Source: Haematococcus lacustris
Taxonomy: Eukaryota; Chlorophyta; Chlorophyceae; Chlamydomonadales; Haematococcaceae
Reading direction: 5' to 3'
Assembly (NCBI GenBank): GCA_030144725.1
Contig: JASKMD010000010.1
Span: forward strand, 3,497,713 to 3,561,712
Length of the DNA: 64,000 bases
Positions within the stretch are counted from its first letter, which is position 1, and each line of letters starts with the position of its first letter. The position numbers and the translations under genes were made by a program. A model generated the notes under the pieces. It did no database searches. It was not told the DNA's origin and worked only from the letters and a program-made list of their open reading frames with translations. Positions 1 to 16,839 of this stretch are shown here, piece by piece.

Positions 1-196
1 CAATCCTGCCACCCTTTCCTGGACCCACCCCCCCTGCTGACCCCCATGCTGTCCCCCCCTGCTGACCCCTCTGCTGCTTCCCCCCTGCTGACCCCCTTGC
101 TGTCCCCTCCTGCTGACCCCCTGCTGTCCCCCCCAGCTGACCCCCCTACTGGCCCCTCCTGCTGCTCCCCCCCGCTGGGCCCCCCTGCTGGCCCAG
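1..196 (+). repeat. Intronic CTGCTGACCCCC-type minisatellite
   Basis: Pyrimidine-rich degenerate tandem repeat of about 12-27 bp built from CCCCTGCTGACCC, running up to the acceptor at 196. It acts as an extended polypyrimidine tract before the first visible kinesin exon. The open frames through it are artefacts of the repeat. Confidence 0.7.
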
Positions 197-6185
<5,989 letters not shown>

Positions 6186-6265
6186 ACCCTGGCCCCTTCT
6201 GCCCCCCACCCCTGAAGCCTGCGGCTCAACCCTCAAGCCCATGATGCGCTGCCCGTGCCCTCCCT

Positions 6266-6434
6266 TGGCCTGGATCTGGCCCTGACCCTGACCCTGGCCC
6301 TGACCCTGAACCCTGGCCCTGGCCCTGGCCCTGGCCCTGGCCCTGACCCTGGCCCTGGCCCTGGCCCTGGCCCTGACCCTGGCCCTGACCCTGACCCTGA
6401 CCCTGACCCTAACCCTGACCCCGACCCTGACCTT
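6266..6434 (+). repeat. (CCCTGA/CCCTGG)n hexamer array
   Basis: About 28 degenerate hexamers downstream of the kinesin stop. They differ by one base from CCCTAA-type telomere units but are not telomeric. The remaining DNA from 6435 to about 7260 shows no supported gene. Confidence 0.9.
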
Positions 6435-7570
6435 GTATAAATGCATATAGCTGGGCATGACATCACGGGCTGCACCATAACACACAAGGTGCACACCGCT
6501 CGAAATAACTGAAGATTGAAAATACTAAACATAAATGATGTGACATGCTGGACCCCAGCCCACGTCAGCCCACATCAGCCCCTCATTTCAGCACAGCTGG
6601 TCAGAGACGTCTGTATAGAGCCACCATACCAGCCACTGCCTGCCTCCCCCTCGGCTGGTTGGAGGCCAGGGCAGCGGCATGCTGGACATCAGCCCATGTC
6701 AGTCTCAGCCGCCACCACAGCTATCATACCAGGGACCAGCTTCCTCACCCCCCTGGTGCATGGGAAGCAAGAATGTTTACCTCTCCCCATGCAGGGGATT
6801 TGATAATGCATGTGCATGGATTAAGAGGTGGGAGTGTGCAGCCACTGCGATGGTTTGTGTGTTGATGCCTGGTTAGTGTCAGGGTGAGGGTTGGAGTTGG
6901 AGCTAGGGTTAGGTGTATGGTTTTCAATGCGGGTAGCAGAGGGTGCACATGGTTGGGTGCATGCGGGCAGCTCTGCACTCGACATTGATGGCAGCAAACA
7001 TGTTGTTCATGCAAGCATGTGCATGGCTTGTTTCATGGGCATGAGGTCCACGGCCATGTCTTCGGCTGTCAGGCCTGGCTGCTTGGCCACCCTCGCCTTA
7101 TGCACAGGGGTCGAAACATTCAGCAACACGCTTGTGCACTTTGCTGCAGCAGCCATGCGTTATGTGAGTTGAGGGAGCGAGTTGAAGGACCCAGGGCTCG
7201 TTGCAGTGGAAATGATCTGAAACGGATGCTGGCCCCATCATGCCGACCTGGCTGGCTGCGAGGGTGTGTATCAGTGTTTTTTTTTTAACGCTATATATAG
7301 CGATCGCTATAAAAAGCGACATTTCAGAGGGCTCCGTGCGCTATGGAATGGACCCCTTGCGGACTGCGCTATAGCGCATCGCGTTATAAAAAGTGAACTT
7401 TGTACTGCAGCCGCAGCTCGGCTAGGAGCCGCAATTTGGATAAGCGCCGCAGTCCCGATGGCTGAGGGCCGTGCCCGCCGAGGGTATAGCGATGGTGCCT
7501 ACTTACAAGCCAGGGCACACGGTAACAGCAACAGGTTTCAGGACAGCTGGCTCACTGGCAATCGCCCACT

Positions 7571-8564
7571 GTGGCTTACAAACCAAGGGCTCGATGCCTC
7601 AAACCAGTACAAGGCGCGCTGCGAACGCTGCAACAACTGCAACTTGCATACCACCACCTGGTGCTGACCTGGGCTGGTGGCAGGACCAATGTGGCAGGAC
7701 CTGGCAGCTGCCTGGTGTACAACGGCTCTGGCCATTTGGCATTGCAGCCGCATGGGAGTGGCAGTATGATAGTGCAATCAGATGAGGCTGACAGTGACAG
7801 TGAGGATGAGGAGGAGGTAGGCAGCAGGCAGGCAGCAGCAGACATGGAGACAACATTTGGTGAGAATGAGGAGGAGGAGGAGGAAGGCAGTGAGCTAGGC
7901 AGTGAGCCGGTGCAGCTGTACGCCATCCCCCCAAAAGGGCGCCGGGCTGCTTTAGTGCCAGCTTGTGAGTTCCAGCAGCATGTCGACAGTGCCAAGCAGG
8001 AGCTGGCAGCAATAGCAGATGCTGTGGTACGTGACCTACACAACCGCTTCCTCCCACCGGAGCATGCCAAAGGACTGGCTGTTGTGTACGCCCACTACTG
8101 GGACAAGCAGCCCAGCGATGAAGACTTCCTTGAGCGCCTGGCCATTGTCAAGGCCCAGTACTGCATGGACGCGACCCTGGCTCACGGCCAATTGGCGCCA
8201 GCCTTGTTGGACCAGCTAAAGCTATCTGCCCAGCAATCAACATTTGTGGAAGTCATGCGCTGCCAAGCTGAACACCGTGCTAAGCTCAGCAGCAGCCAAC
8301 CCAGCCAAGGAGCCCACCACGCTGTGGCGCTACCTGGCTGGCCAACCCATCACCAAGGCTCACATCTTGGAGTACATCAAGCTGGCAGAGCTTGCTCTGG
8401 TCATGACACCAGGCTCAGTGGAGGAGGAGCGCATGTTCTCAGCCATGGCTTACCTCAAGGATGACACCCGCAACAGGCTGATTTGGACACATTACCAGAT
8501 GAGCGTGCCATTAGCAAGTGGCTGGATAACGCTGCTGTGCGTGGGCGCTACCCGCCTTTGATTG
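7571..8564 (+). pseudogene. hAT-family transposase remnant (C-terminal dimerisation region)
   Basis: The 5' part reads an acidic region (SEDEEEV, GENEEEEEEGSELGSE), then helices such as FQQHVDSAKQELAAIADAVV and VAYAHYWDK-like sequence. The frame moves at about 8280-8300 into WRYLAGQPITKAHILEYIKL and LALVMTPGSVEEERMFSAMA with DDTRNRL. It moves again near 8478 into DLDTLPDERAISKWLDNAAV. The E-E-R-M-F-S and R-N-R-L pattern is that of the hAT C-terminal dimerisation domain. Two frame changes make this a relic. No terminal inverted repeats were identified. The DNA on either side (7266-7400, 8560-8700) contains GCGCTAT-type short repeats that could be decayed ends. Confidence 0.6.
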
Positions 8565-8599
8565 GGCCAATTGCATTTATTTTTGTTGTGCGCTATGGG

Positions 8600-9356
8600 G
8601 CCCAGTAGGGTCGCGCTATGAACATGACAGTCCCAATCTGAGCCATGACACTTTGTGCTATGAAATTGGAAAGAGGCCAAATGAAAAAAAAAACACTGGT
8701 GTGTATTATCACAACTGTGTATTCTCACGGGAAACTTCATGCACATACTCACTCAATACTGCACCGTTTTCGATAGCGTTTATCGCATTGGCAGCTGCGA
8801 ATTATTGCGCATCTACTAGCGAGCGGCGCGTTAGCTCTTGCAAGTGAGGCCATGCCGGCGCAAGCGATCGCGGACACACCTCAGCTGCTCACAACCGATT
8901 GTTCTAGTGGTATGTAGCGGCATCAGTGATGGAGCTGCGCGTGCTATCGAGCCAGAAGTACAATCTCATTTCAGCCCGCCAGGCTTGCTTCACGAGCCTT
9001 TCATTGGTGCAGGCGGCGTCGGAAGACCATCGTTGGGCAAGAAATAACGCGACATTGCAGCGAGGTGCGATTGGATAGAGGTCTCTCTAGCCAGCCACAC
9101 AGAAAAAGGGACCCCCTTGCACAAATCGGCATGTTGTGAGCTGACCACTCTGAGTTATTATGATTTCGCGTTATTACTTTGTTCATTACTCAACGACACA
9201 GCTGCTGGAAAAGAAAGCACGGCATTCCATCAATTAGGCCCGCCTGAAATGACTTTGGCGTGACCCAACTCTGCCTTGCAGGATTGACTAGCCTACTCCG
9301 ACCGGCCGAACCCCCTTGCAGCCCCACCACCTCCCAGCCCCCGCCGAAGCCTCCCA
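8600..9356. other. Intergenic, no gene seen
   Basis: Mixed-composition DNA of lower GC than its surroundings. No ORF with a recognisable motif, no inverted repeats noticed. Confidence 0.5.
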
Positions 9357-9760
9357 CCCCCTCCCGCCCCTGACCTGCCCCCCCCTCCTGCTGCACCCCC
9401 CTGGCAGCAGCAGGCAGCTGGTGCGGGTGCCGCCCCTGACCTGCCCCCCCCTCCTGTTGCACCCCCCTGGCAGCAGCAGGCATCTGGTGCGGGTGACGCC
9501 CCTGACCTGCCCCCCCCTCCTGCTGCACCCCCCTGGTAGCAGCAGGCAGCTGGTGCGGGTGCCGCCCCTGACCTGCCCCCCCCTCCTGCTGCACCCCCCT
9601 GGCAGCAGCAGGCATCTGGTGCGGGTGACGCCCGTGACCTGCCCCCCCCTCCTGCTGCACCCCCCTGGCAGCAGCAGGCAGCTGGTGCGGGTGCCGCCCC
9701 TGACCTGCCCCCCCCTCCTGCAGCACCCCCCTGGCAGCAGCTGGCAGCAGGTGCTAGTGC
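9357..9760 (+). repeat. 66-bp minisatellite, six units
   Basis: The unit contains CCCCTGACCTGCCCCCCCCT and CTGGCAGCAGCAGGCA. It repeats with period 66 at about 9421, 9487, 9553, 9619 and 9685. Alternate units carry GGCAGCTGG or GGCATCTGG, so the real unit may be a 132-bp dimer. Because 66 is a multiple of three, all frames stay open as 22-residue repeats. I see no sign that any of them is coding. Confidence 0.9.
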
Positions 9761-11367
9761 AGCCCTAGGGTTGCTCACCCCTCCACTTGTTGCTGCACCT
9801 GAGGAGCAGCAGGGGACAACCACGGAGATGAGCACGAGCTCGACACGCAAGCGCAAGGCGGGCGTGAGGGATCGGACCCAACCTGCCCAGCAAGTTAACA
9901 GAGCAATGGCCTGCACACCTTGTACTGCTCAGCTGCATCTGTTTGGCATGCCGTGATGACCGTTTTTACTGCGACGACTGTCCCTGACTGTTTGCAAGGG
10001 CTACTGGGCCACGTCGGTCGCGGCGGTCGATCGCGGCGAGGCCCGCATGAGCAATACACGCATGAATTTGAATGTTGACATTTGAGCCACTCTGCTCTCA
10101 GCACAGTGCACGTGAATAAGTTTTGATTACCAGGGGTCGGTTTTCTGTTAGTTGGGGACACCTGAGGGAAACCCAAGTTGCTTGAAAAGGTCACCGCCCG
10201 TCGCACTGCGCATCGCGTGATTGCTAAGTAGAAGCGGAAGGGTAGCGACAAGCACAAGAAGGACCCGGGAAAGAAACAGAAAAATTCGTGTCCCTAGCCG
10301 ACTGTTGGCTACGTGAGTTACGCGCTGTGTGATAACCCGTCGCTCCTGTCGGTTCCATCGCAGCGTCTCGTTCCCCTCAATGCAAGCAACGACAGGAGCG
10401 TCGGGATGGCTGGACCACGCGCAGACGTCAGGTGACGCCCCCGCCTTATGTGTCCCCGCACTGTTTGCGACCCCGCCTTGTGTCTTGGCCTGTCAAAGTG
10501 GCCTGTCAAAATGTTGATTGTGCTTGGCCGCAGGTAATTAAGGTCCCGGAGGGCGCTGTGCTGCGCGGGTGCAAGAAAACCCGACGCAAGCTACGGGCGC
10601 ATCTCCAGTTGCGGGCTGAAATCCACTCCCAGCTCCGCGTGATTGCGTCGCTATTTGTGCGCAGCGCCACTCAGCCTCCAGCCGTGCAGCCTCCCCAACC
10701 CCCTGATGCTCCCCCCCTACCCACACTGCCCCCACGGGCCCCTGCCCAGCCTACCCTCGCCCAGCCTGCCAGCATGGAGTGTGACATCGACTCTAACTCC
10801 GAGTCAGGCTGTGGCTCAGAGCTAGAGCCTCAGTCTGACACGGAGTCAGAGTCAGAACCAGAGCCAGTCACGCAACCCCCGGCCAATTCCCCGGACCCTC
10901 ACCTGTCCCCCCCCCTTCACCCTCACCCCCATGGCCAGGGTGGGGGTGCACTTCATCAAGGTGGACAGCAGGGTACTGCATGGGGTGTGCAAGCAGCTGG
11001 GCCTAACCAAGGAAACCCGGACCAGCATTCACCTCAGAGCCAGCACTGAGCCATCACTGGGCCAGGTGGTTCAACACCAACAAGCTTCGCAACAAAGAGT
11101 TTGCATTTGAAAGGACGGTGGACACTGACGGTGTCAGCGTGTGCGTGCACTACACGTGCCCCCTGCCCCCTCCTCCAGCCCCACCCCCAGCTGCCAGCAG
11201 CAGCAGCAGCGGCCCATGCAGTGGGACTCCCACACATAGGCAAGGGCATAGTTGAGACGCGTGAGTACGTGTTTGACCCAGACACACAGATTGGGGTGGG
11301 CATCGACCCCGGCGTCACCCAGGCAGTCAGCGCAGCCTCTTTCAGGGGTGTGGGACGAGGGGTCAGG

Positions 11368-12318
11368 TCAACAAAACTCATTCAACAAGGAACATGTTGG
11401 ACTGTGGGTAATCTCACTCAGCTACTACAAACATGTTGTAGCATCCTCGGTCGCACCCTTGATGACTGCAAACCCCACGAAGATGGCACTTTCCCGGGAC
11501 AGACCACTGGGCTCCCCACCAAAACTAACAGCTTAATTGCTTACAGGCTAACAGCCTGGCGACAGAAACCAACCCTAACATGCCCTAGAGGTCGCCAGAG
11601 GCTCTTGGGCTGGGCTTATGAGAGCATTGACGCTCCCCGCGCACACGGAATTTATTGTTCGCACCAGGGCTGCGATGCCTGCGAGCACATTGGGCACGGG
11701 GACATTAGGGTGGAGTGCGGGAGTGCGGGCTGTGTGCTATGTGCGGGGCAACCAGGGCAACTTGAGCTATGCGGGCTGTGTGCTATGTGCGGGGCAATGT
11801 GCGGGGCAACAAGTGTGGGGCAACAATGCGGGGCAACAAGTGCTATGTGCGGGGCTTACCTTTAGAAGGCAGAGGGCTCTGGCTGGCCCTCGGCATTAGC
11901 TGCCGTATTGCGAGGCCAACTCCCATCTTGTGCACTGCGAACAACAACACAAGGGGCTTTTGTTATTGCGGGGCTGTTTGTTGGTGCGGGGCTGCTGCTG
12001 GTGCGGGGCTGCTGCTGGTGCGGGGCTGCTGCTGGTGCGCGCCTTACCTTGGGTGGTTGTACGGCGTCTAGCCACACCGGTGCGAAAGCTTGGGCTACAG
12101 CCGACCAGTACTCGGCGCAGGCAACAATTGCCTGCGCCGAGTAAGAGACCGAGTTGAGGCAAAACGCAGCTTTTCGTGCTGTCCGCTGTCACACTGTGCG
12201 CGTGTCCGTCCTTTGACAGCCGTTGCATTTGATGACACGTCCTTAGCTGTGAGGCCTGAGCGGAGACAGCTTATCTTACAGCGTGCTTACTTAGTGCTAT
12301 CTTATCAAGAGTTATCAA
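11368..12318. mobile_element. 951-bp insertion with 16-bp target duplication inside Fanzor gene
   Basis: The sequence GGGACGAGGGGTCAGG occurs at 11352-11367 and again at 12319-12334, flanking 951 bp unrelated to the nuclease. Taking out the insert and one copy of the duplication joins the frame across the gap (…RGVR, then PDQLRRWKL). The insert carries a GTGCGGGGC-type minisatellite (11690-12050) and a perfect 15-bp hairpin at 12110-12142. No protein was recognised. The long duplication suits a retroelement-type insertion, but no poly(A) was seen. Confidence 0.65.
12110..12142. other. Perfect 15-bp inverted repeat, 3-nt loop
   Basis: The arms ACTCGGCGCAGGCAA and TTGCCTGCGCCGAGT are separated by CAA. 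The hairpin lies near the 3' end of the 951-bp insertion. It could be a terminal structure of that element. Confidence 0.8.
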
Positions 12319-12630
12319 GGGACGAGGGGTCAGGCCAGACCAGCTGCGCCGGTGGAAGCTGACCAGGGGCCAGGTGAAGCATGCCAGCGGCCTGAACAAT
12401 GCCCGCCGTGACACTGAGCGGTGGCTAGCACCAACCAAGCCCCACCTCCAGCACCTGGCAGCAGCAAGCTCAGCCGGCACCTCCCTGGAGGCCAACCTGA
12501 AGCACATCACCGTCACCCTGGCCACCTGGGATGGGGTGTGGGAGGTGTACCTGGACCCCAAGTGGGCACGGCAGCGGCTGAGCGGCTGTACGGAGCCCAG
12601 GACCGGGCGCTGGAGCAGTTCTTCAACAAG

Positions 12631-12786
12631 GTGAGGGTGGGTGGGTGGGTAGGTGGGAGGGAGGGAGGGTAAGGGACTGAGAGGTGGTGGATTGGGCTCG
12701 TAACGAAAGAGTACTTGATTGTGCCATGCCTAACCTGGTGTCACCATGTCAGCCACCATGTGTGAGCCTCGTGTGCATGGCTGCAG
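12631..12786 (+). other. Retained spliceosomal intron in Fanzor pseudogene
   Basis: GTGAGG at 12631 and GGCTGCAG ending 12786. The exon before reads LYGAQDRALEQFFNK in the correct frame and the exon after starts LEEDMAEVSMERHGHA. The intron contains GGGT/GGGA repeats like those of the host genes, so this gene was adapted to host splicing. Confidence 0.75.
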
Positions 12787-13569
12787 TTGGAGGAGGACAT
12801 GGCGGAGGTGTCCATGGAGCGCCATGGGCATGCCAAGCAGCTGGCGGTGTTCTTTGGCGCAGCTGGCATTGGCACTGGGGGTGGCTGGGGTGCTGATGCG
12901 GTGCTGCGTGCCTGCTGCAAGGTGGTGTGCAGGCCCAGGGGCGCAGGCCAGCGGCGGGGCAGGGTGGTGCTAGTGGATGAGCACTGCACCACCCGGGTCA
13001 GCTCAGCAGTGAATGGCAAGCAGCCCTGTGAGGAGGAGCTGAACAAACTCAGTGCCACCAGGCCTGCAGGCTGGAAGCCCCCAGCAGGGCAAGTGGAACA
13101 GTGCCTGCTGCGCCCAGCCTGGAGCCAACAGCATGACCAGCCAGTGCGGGGCCTGATGTGGTGCCCAGTAGTGCCCCCCCGCAAGCCCCCACAGGCCCCA
13201 CGCAGCAGCCAGGAAGCTACACCGGCCCAGCCAGGGCCCAGCACTCCCCCGCCAGCCGAGCGCAGCAAGCGCACCAAGGCTGAGCCGGCAGCTGAGCCCA
13301 TCAAGGGCAAAGGCAAGGGCAAGGGCAAGGCAGCCAAAGCCAAGCCAGCACCACAGCTAGGCAGGTGACTAGACAGGGACTGCAATGCAACGCTGAACAT
13401 GCAGCGCATTGGGGAGAGCAGGTGGCGGCCACTGGAGCTGTGCTACTGGCCAGACCAGGGAGCGCTGCCAGCCAAGGGCAAGGAGTACCCTGGCATGGGC
13501 TACAAGCGGCTGCGAGACAAGCCCTGCAAGGCCCAGCAGCAGCAGCAGCAGCCTGCTGAGGCACAGTAG

Positions 13570-14285
13570 CTGTCATCAGCTCACAATCAGTTCATGTCTT
13601 GTCATGCCAACTCTACACGATAGCCCTCGTGGTCAGGCAATAGTGTAGGTGGTAGGCGGCTCATGTGCCATGTGCACTGGGTTTACTCCACACAGCCCAA
13701 TAACACCATTTGAGTAGGGCCACTATTGCCCACTAGTATGTTCCCGCTAGTGGCTGCTAATGGCCACTACTGGTCCGGCTCAAATGGAGGCCCTAGTGAG
13801 GGACAAGGGGGCTGCGAGGGTGTGTGCGAGGGTGTTTAAGCCCCAGCCTTGACCCTGGCCTTAACCTGGCCTTGACCCTACCCTAGACAGAGCGTTGCAA
13901 AACTCACATTCCCCTAGGGTGTGCACCTCGGCCTTGCTGCAAGTGCTGCACCCCCCAAGGATCAAAGCAGCTTAACGCCTGGCGGGGATAACGGTGATAG
14001 CCATCGTATCCTTTGCGGGGAGATCAGCCAAGCAGCCTGACGGTTTACGCCGAGTTGCAGCTTGACGCTGTAAGCCGTGACGGCTTCAGCAGTGTGAGCC
14101 ATCTTCTTTTATGCGGAGCAGGGACGGCAGCCAAACAGCCTACACTCCGGGTAATTAAGGCTGAGACGGCAGTTTCCGCTGAGGTATACCGCGGATAGCC
14201 CTTCGCAAGGCCGACCCATCGCCGTCAATATCTCCGTCTAACTCGAAGTGGTTAAGCTGTAGTCGCGTTTTGAAATCAAATGAAA
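13570..14285. other. Intergenic, no gene seen
   Basis: Contains ACTAGTGGC/GCCACTA-type short inverted motifs at 13725-13780. A lower-GC segment at 13980-14270 has several GCCGTGACGGC-like short palindromes. No supported coding frame. Confidence 0.4.
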
Positions 14286-14287
14286 AA

Positions 14288-14565
14288 AAACCTGCGCAGG
14301 GTTTTTCTGACCCTCCGCAGGGTTTTCCTGACCCTCCGCAGGGTTATCCTCGCCTCGCTCCTTAGGCCTTCCCTGACCCTCCGCAGGGTTTTCCACGCCT
14401 CATTCCCTAGGCATTTCTGACCCTGCGCAGGGTTTTTCACGCCTCATTCCCTAGGCATTTCTGACCCTCCGCAGGGTTTTATGAGCCTCTTTCCCTAGGC
14501 ATTCCTGACCCTCCGCAGGGTTAACTAAGCCTCTTTCCCTAGGCATTCTTGACCCTCCGCATTCT
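14288..14565. repeat. Tandem array of ACCCTNCGCAGGGT palindromes
   Basis: Eight or so copies of CTGACCCTCCGCAGGGTT or the fully symmetric ACCCTGCGCAGGGT. In the second half they are spaced by TTTCACGCCTCATTCCCTAGG-like sequence (period about 52-57 bp). Related copies occur at 21408-21600. Confidence 0.85.
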
Positions 14566-14740
14566 TACGCCTCTCATTACTTGCACATGTCTCATCGTTG
14601 GAACAACACGTAACACCACGCAAAGGCCCTACCATCCATACGTCATCCATCACACTTCGCAATGACGTGACAAGGTGACAACAACACAACACCAACAATA
14701 ACACCACCACCAACAAGACCAACAACACGATCACACCACC

Positions 14741-14979
14741 CACTCCTACAAATTAGTCCCTGCGTTTTTCCCTGCGTTTTAGGCCAACCTTGTCCGATTG
14801 GACTGAAATTTTGATAGATGGTGTTTTGCAGAAAATAAAACATATTGTTTTTTGAGAAAAGTTTTCAAAAAACAATATGTTTTAATTTCTGCAAAACACC
14901 ATCTATCAAATTTTCAGTCCAATCGGACAAGGTTGGCCTAAAACGCAGGGAAAAACGCAGGGACTAATTTGTAGGAGTG
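14741..14979. mobile_element. CACTC-ended foldback MITE, copy 1
   Basis: A 239-bp element that is almost one long inverted repeat. It begins CACTCCTACAAATTAGTCCC and ends with the complement (…TTTGTAGGAGTG), with an AT-rich centre around 14850. The flanks are CC/CC, consistent with a 2-bp duplication. CACT termini and a 2-3-bp duplication point to the CACTA (EnSpm) superfamily. It encodes nothing and is probably moved by a transposase elsewhere. Other copies: 30281, 37256, 38350. Confidence 0.85.
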
Positions 14980-15364
14980 CCAACAACAACCACCACACCA
15001 CACCCCTACTGCTGCCCCCTTGGAAGAGGGATGGGCTGAGTCAGTGTGTGGGCATGGCATGGTTAGAGTAGCCTGGCTGCAAGTGCTTGCGCCCCATGCT
15101 GCCCACCCAAAGCTGGCCTATAGGGGAGGGGGGGGTAGACAGGGTGGCGGACTTGGAGGTGGTGGTGGGACAGGAGAGGGAAGGAGGAAGGGGCCACAAG
15201 GCAGGAGGGTGACCGTCAAACCTGCAACAAACTAGGGGTGGGCTTGCGCTAGCCCATAGCACCCAACTCCTGGCTGATGGGCCATCCTTGCTATGGGCTA
15301 ACACCTCATAACGGGACTGTCAAGCGCTGTGCCTTGCTACCCCTCCCCCATGGCACCAAGTCAG
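14980..15364. other. Intergenic, no gene seen
   Basis: GT/AC-rich and purine-rich DNA between the MITE and the GGCTT array. No supported coding frame. Confidence 0.4.
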
Positions 15365-15446
15365 GCTTGGCTAGGCTAGGCTAGGCTTGGCTTGGCTTGG
15401 CTTGGCTTGGCTTGGCTTGGCTTGGCTTGGCTTGGCTTGGCTTGGC
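15365..15446 (+). repeat. (GGCTT)n microsatellite
   Basis: About 14 perfect GGCTT pentamers preceded by GGCTA variants. Confidence 0.9.
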
Positions 15447-15754
15447 TGGGCAGGGCTAAAGGGGGGAAGGGGGTGGTTGTATGTCTGATGCTGCCCGCTC
15501 CAGGCTGCCCGCTCCAGGCTGCTCGCTCCAGGTTGCCCGTTCCAGGCTGCTACGCCAAGGGCTGCAAGGTGGGGTAGGGAAGGTGAGACGGGGTAGGGAA
15601 GGGGGAAGGGGCAAGGGGGCAATGGGTAGGAGTTCGACCATCATGGCTGCAGCCCTAAGCTACTTATGCACACCTGCTCATCGCAAGTGCTCAACACCAA
15701 GACAAGGGACAGCAATACCAAGACACCAAGACAAGGAGACAAGACACCAAGACA

Positions 15755-16231
15755 AGGGGAGGGGAGGGGAGGGGAGGGGAGGGGAGGGGAGGGGAGGGGA
15801 GGGAGGGAGGGAGGGAGGGAGGGAGGGAGGGAGGGAGGGAGGGAGGGAGGGAGGGAGGGAGGGAGGGAGGGAGGGAGGGAGGGAGGGAGGAAGGGAGGGA
15901 GGGAGGGAGGGAGGGAGGGAGGGAGGGTGGGCTGGGCTGGGCTGGGCTGGGCTGGGCTGGGCTGGGCTGGGCTGGGCTGGGCTGGGCTGGGCTGGGCTGG
16001 GCTGGGTTGGGCTGGGCTGGGCTGGGCTGGGCTGGGCTGGGCTGGGCTGGGCTGGGCTGGGCTGGGCTGGGCTGGGCTGGGCTGGGCTGGGCTGGGCTGG
16101 GCTGGGCTGGGCTGGGCTGGGCTGGGCTGGGCTGGGCTGGGCTGGGCTGGGCTGGGCTGGGCTGGGCTGGGCTGGGCTGGGCTGGGCTGGGCTGGGCTGG
16201 GCTGGACTGGGCTGGGCTGGGCTGGGCTGGG
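15755..16231 (+). repeat. (GGGGA)n, (GGGA)n and (GGGCT)n compound microsatellite
   Basis: Three arrays in direct succession: GGGGA to about 15800, GGGA to about 15926, then about 60 GGGCT pentamers to 16231. Every strand and frame is open through it, giving artefactual ORFs of over 200 residues. Purity is high (single variants at 15891, 16006 and 16205), so expansion is recent. Confidence 0.95.
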
Positions 16232-16839
16232 CAGTCAAGATGCATTTCGCGATTCCTTTGCTTCCTTCGCGGTTCTTTTGCGAAACCCCCATGCAAGCCT
16301 CCATGCAACTTGATGTTTTCCATGCCACACTTGACCCTCCAATCAGGTCTCCCGGTAAAAAGTACCCAAATAGTACCTTTTTTGTTGTCAGGGAAAGGGG
16401 TACATTTGCCCAACCACCAACCGCCCACTCCGCCCTGCCTGCCCGCTCTGCCCGTCCTCCATCGAGGATTGTTGCTGCACTGAAGGGGGCACCAGCAGGA
16501 TGTTTGCAGCGCTATCAGAAGCGACCCAGCTGCAGCGCCATTAGTAGCGACCCAGCTGCAGAGCCTTTACTGCGACCCAGCAATGGCTTAAGAGGCGTGG
16601 TTAGCACCCACCAGCTCGTAACGCAGCGCCTCAGGCTGACCTGGACAATGCCCCAGAGCCCCACGCATGTAAACGAATGTAAGCCCGTGGCTCTGTGTAC
16701 AACGGTGCCCGGTTCAATTCAGTCCACAGTTCCGAGCTGACATTCTGGGCATTTCTTAAGCATATACCACGAGAAGAACGCAACAAGACGCAGCAAGGAC
16801 GCAGCAACTGCGGTACACAAGTGTTTGTGCTGCAGTGCA

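Larger units (their letters stand above)
10432..13569 (+). pseudogene. Broken Fanzor (TnpB-like RNA-guided nuclease) gene
   Basis: Pieces in order: an N-terminal basic segment (GCKKTRRKLRAHLQLRAEI) and acidic Ser/Glu linker from 10526; FIKVDSRVLHGVCKQLGL at about 10938 in another frame; WFNTNKLRNKEFAFERTV and TDGVSV near 11055-11140 in a third. The RuvC-I motif GIDPG (Asp codon 11305-11307) follows; then, after a 951-bp insertion, PDQLRRWKLTRGQVKHASGL and TVTLATWDGVWEVYLDPKWA (12335-12570). A one-base frame error comes near 12577, an intact intron at 12631-12786, then GHAKQLAVFFGAAGIGTGGG and VVLVDEHCTT (candidate RuvC-II). TGA follows at 13366-13368, and directly after it the RuvC-III segment RDCNATLNMQ to the natural TAG at 13567-13569. 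Order and motifs match Fanzor proteins of green algae. At least four lesions make it nonfunctional here. Confidence 0.7.

Noticed and set aside
8600..9300. Terminal inverted repeats for the hAT relic
   Set aside because: Short GCGCTAT-like motifs near 7290 and 8590 do not form a convincing pair or duplication.
9316..9768. Repeat protein of 22-residue units
   Set aside because: Minisatellite open in several frames on both strands; no flanking exon evidence.
15481..16740. 419-residue Gly/Arg then AGLGW-repeat frame
   Set aside because: Produced by GGGA and GGGCT microsatellites; all frames on both strands are open there.
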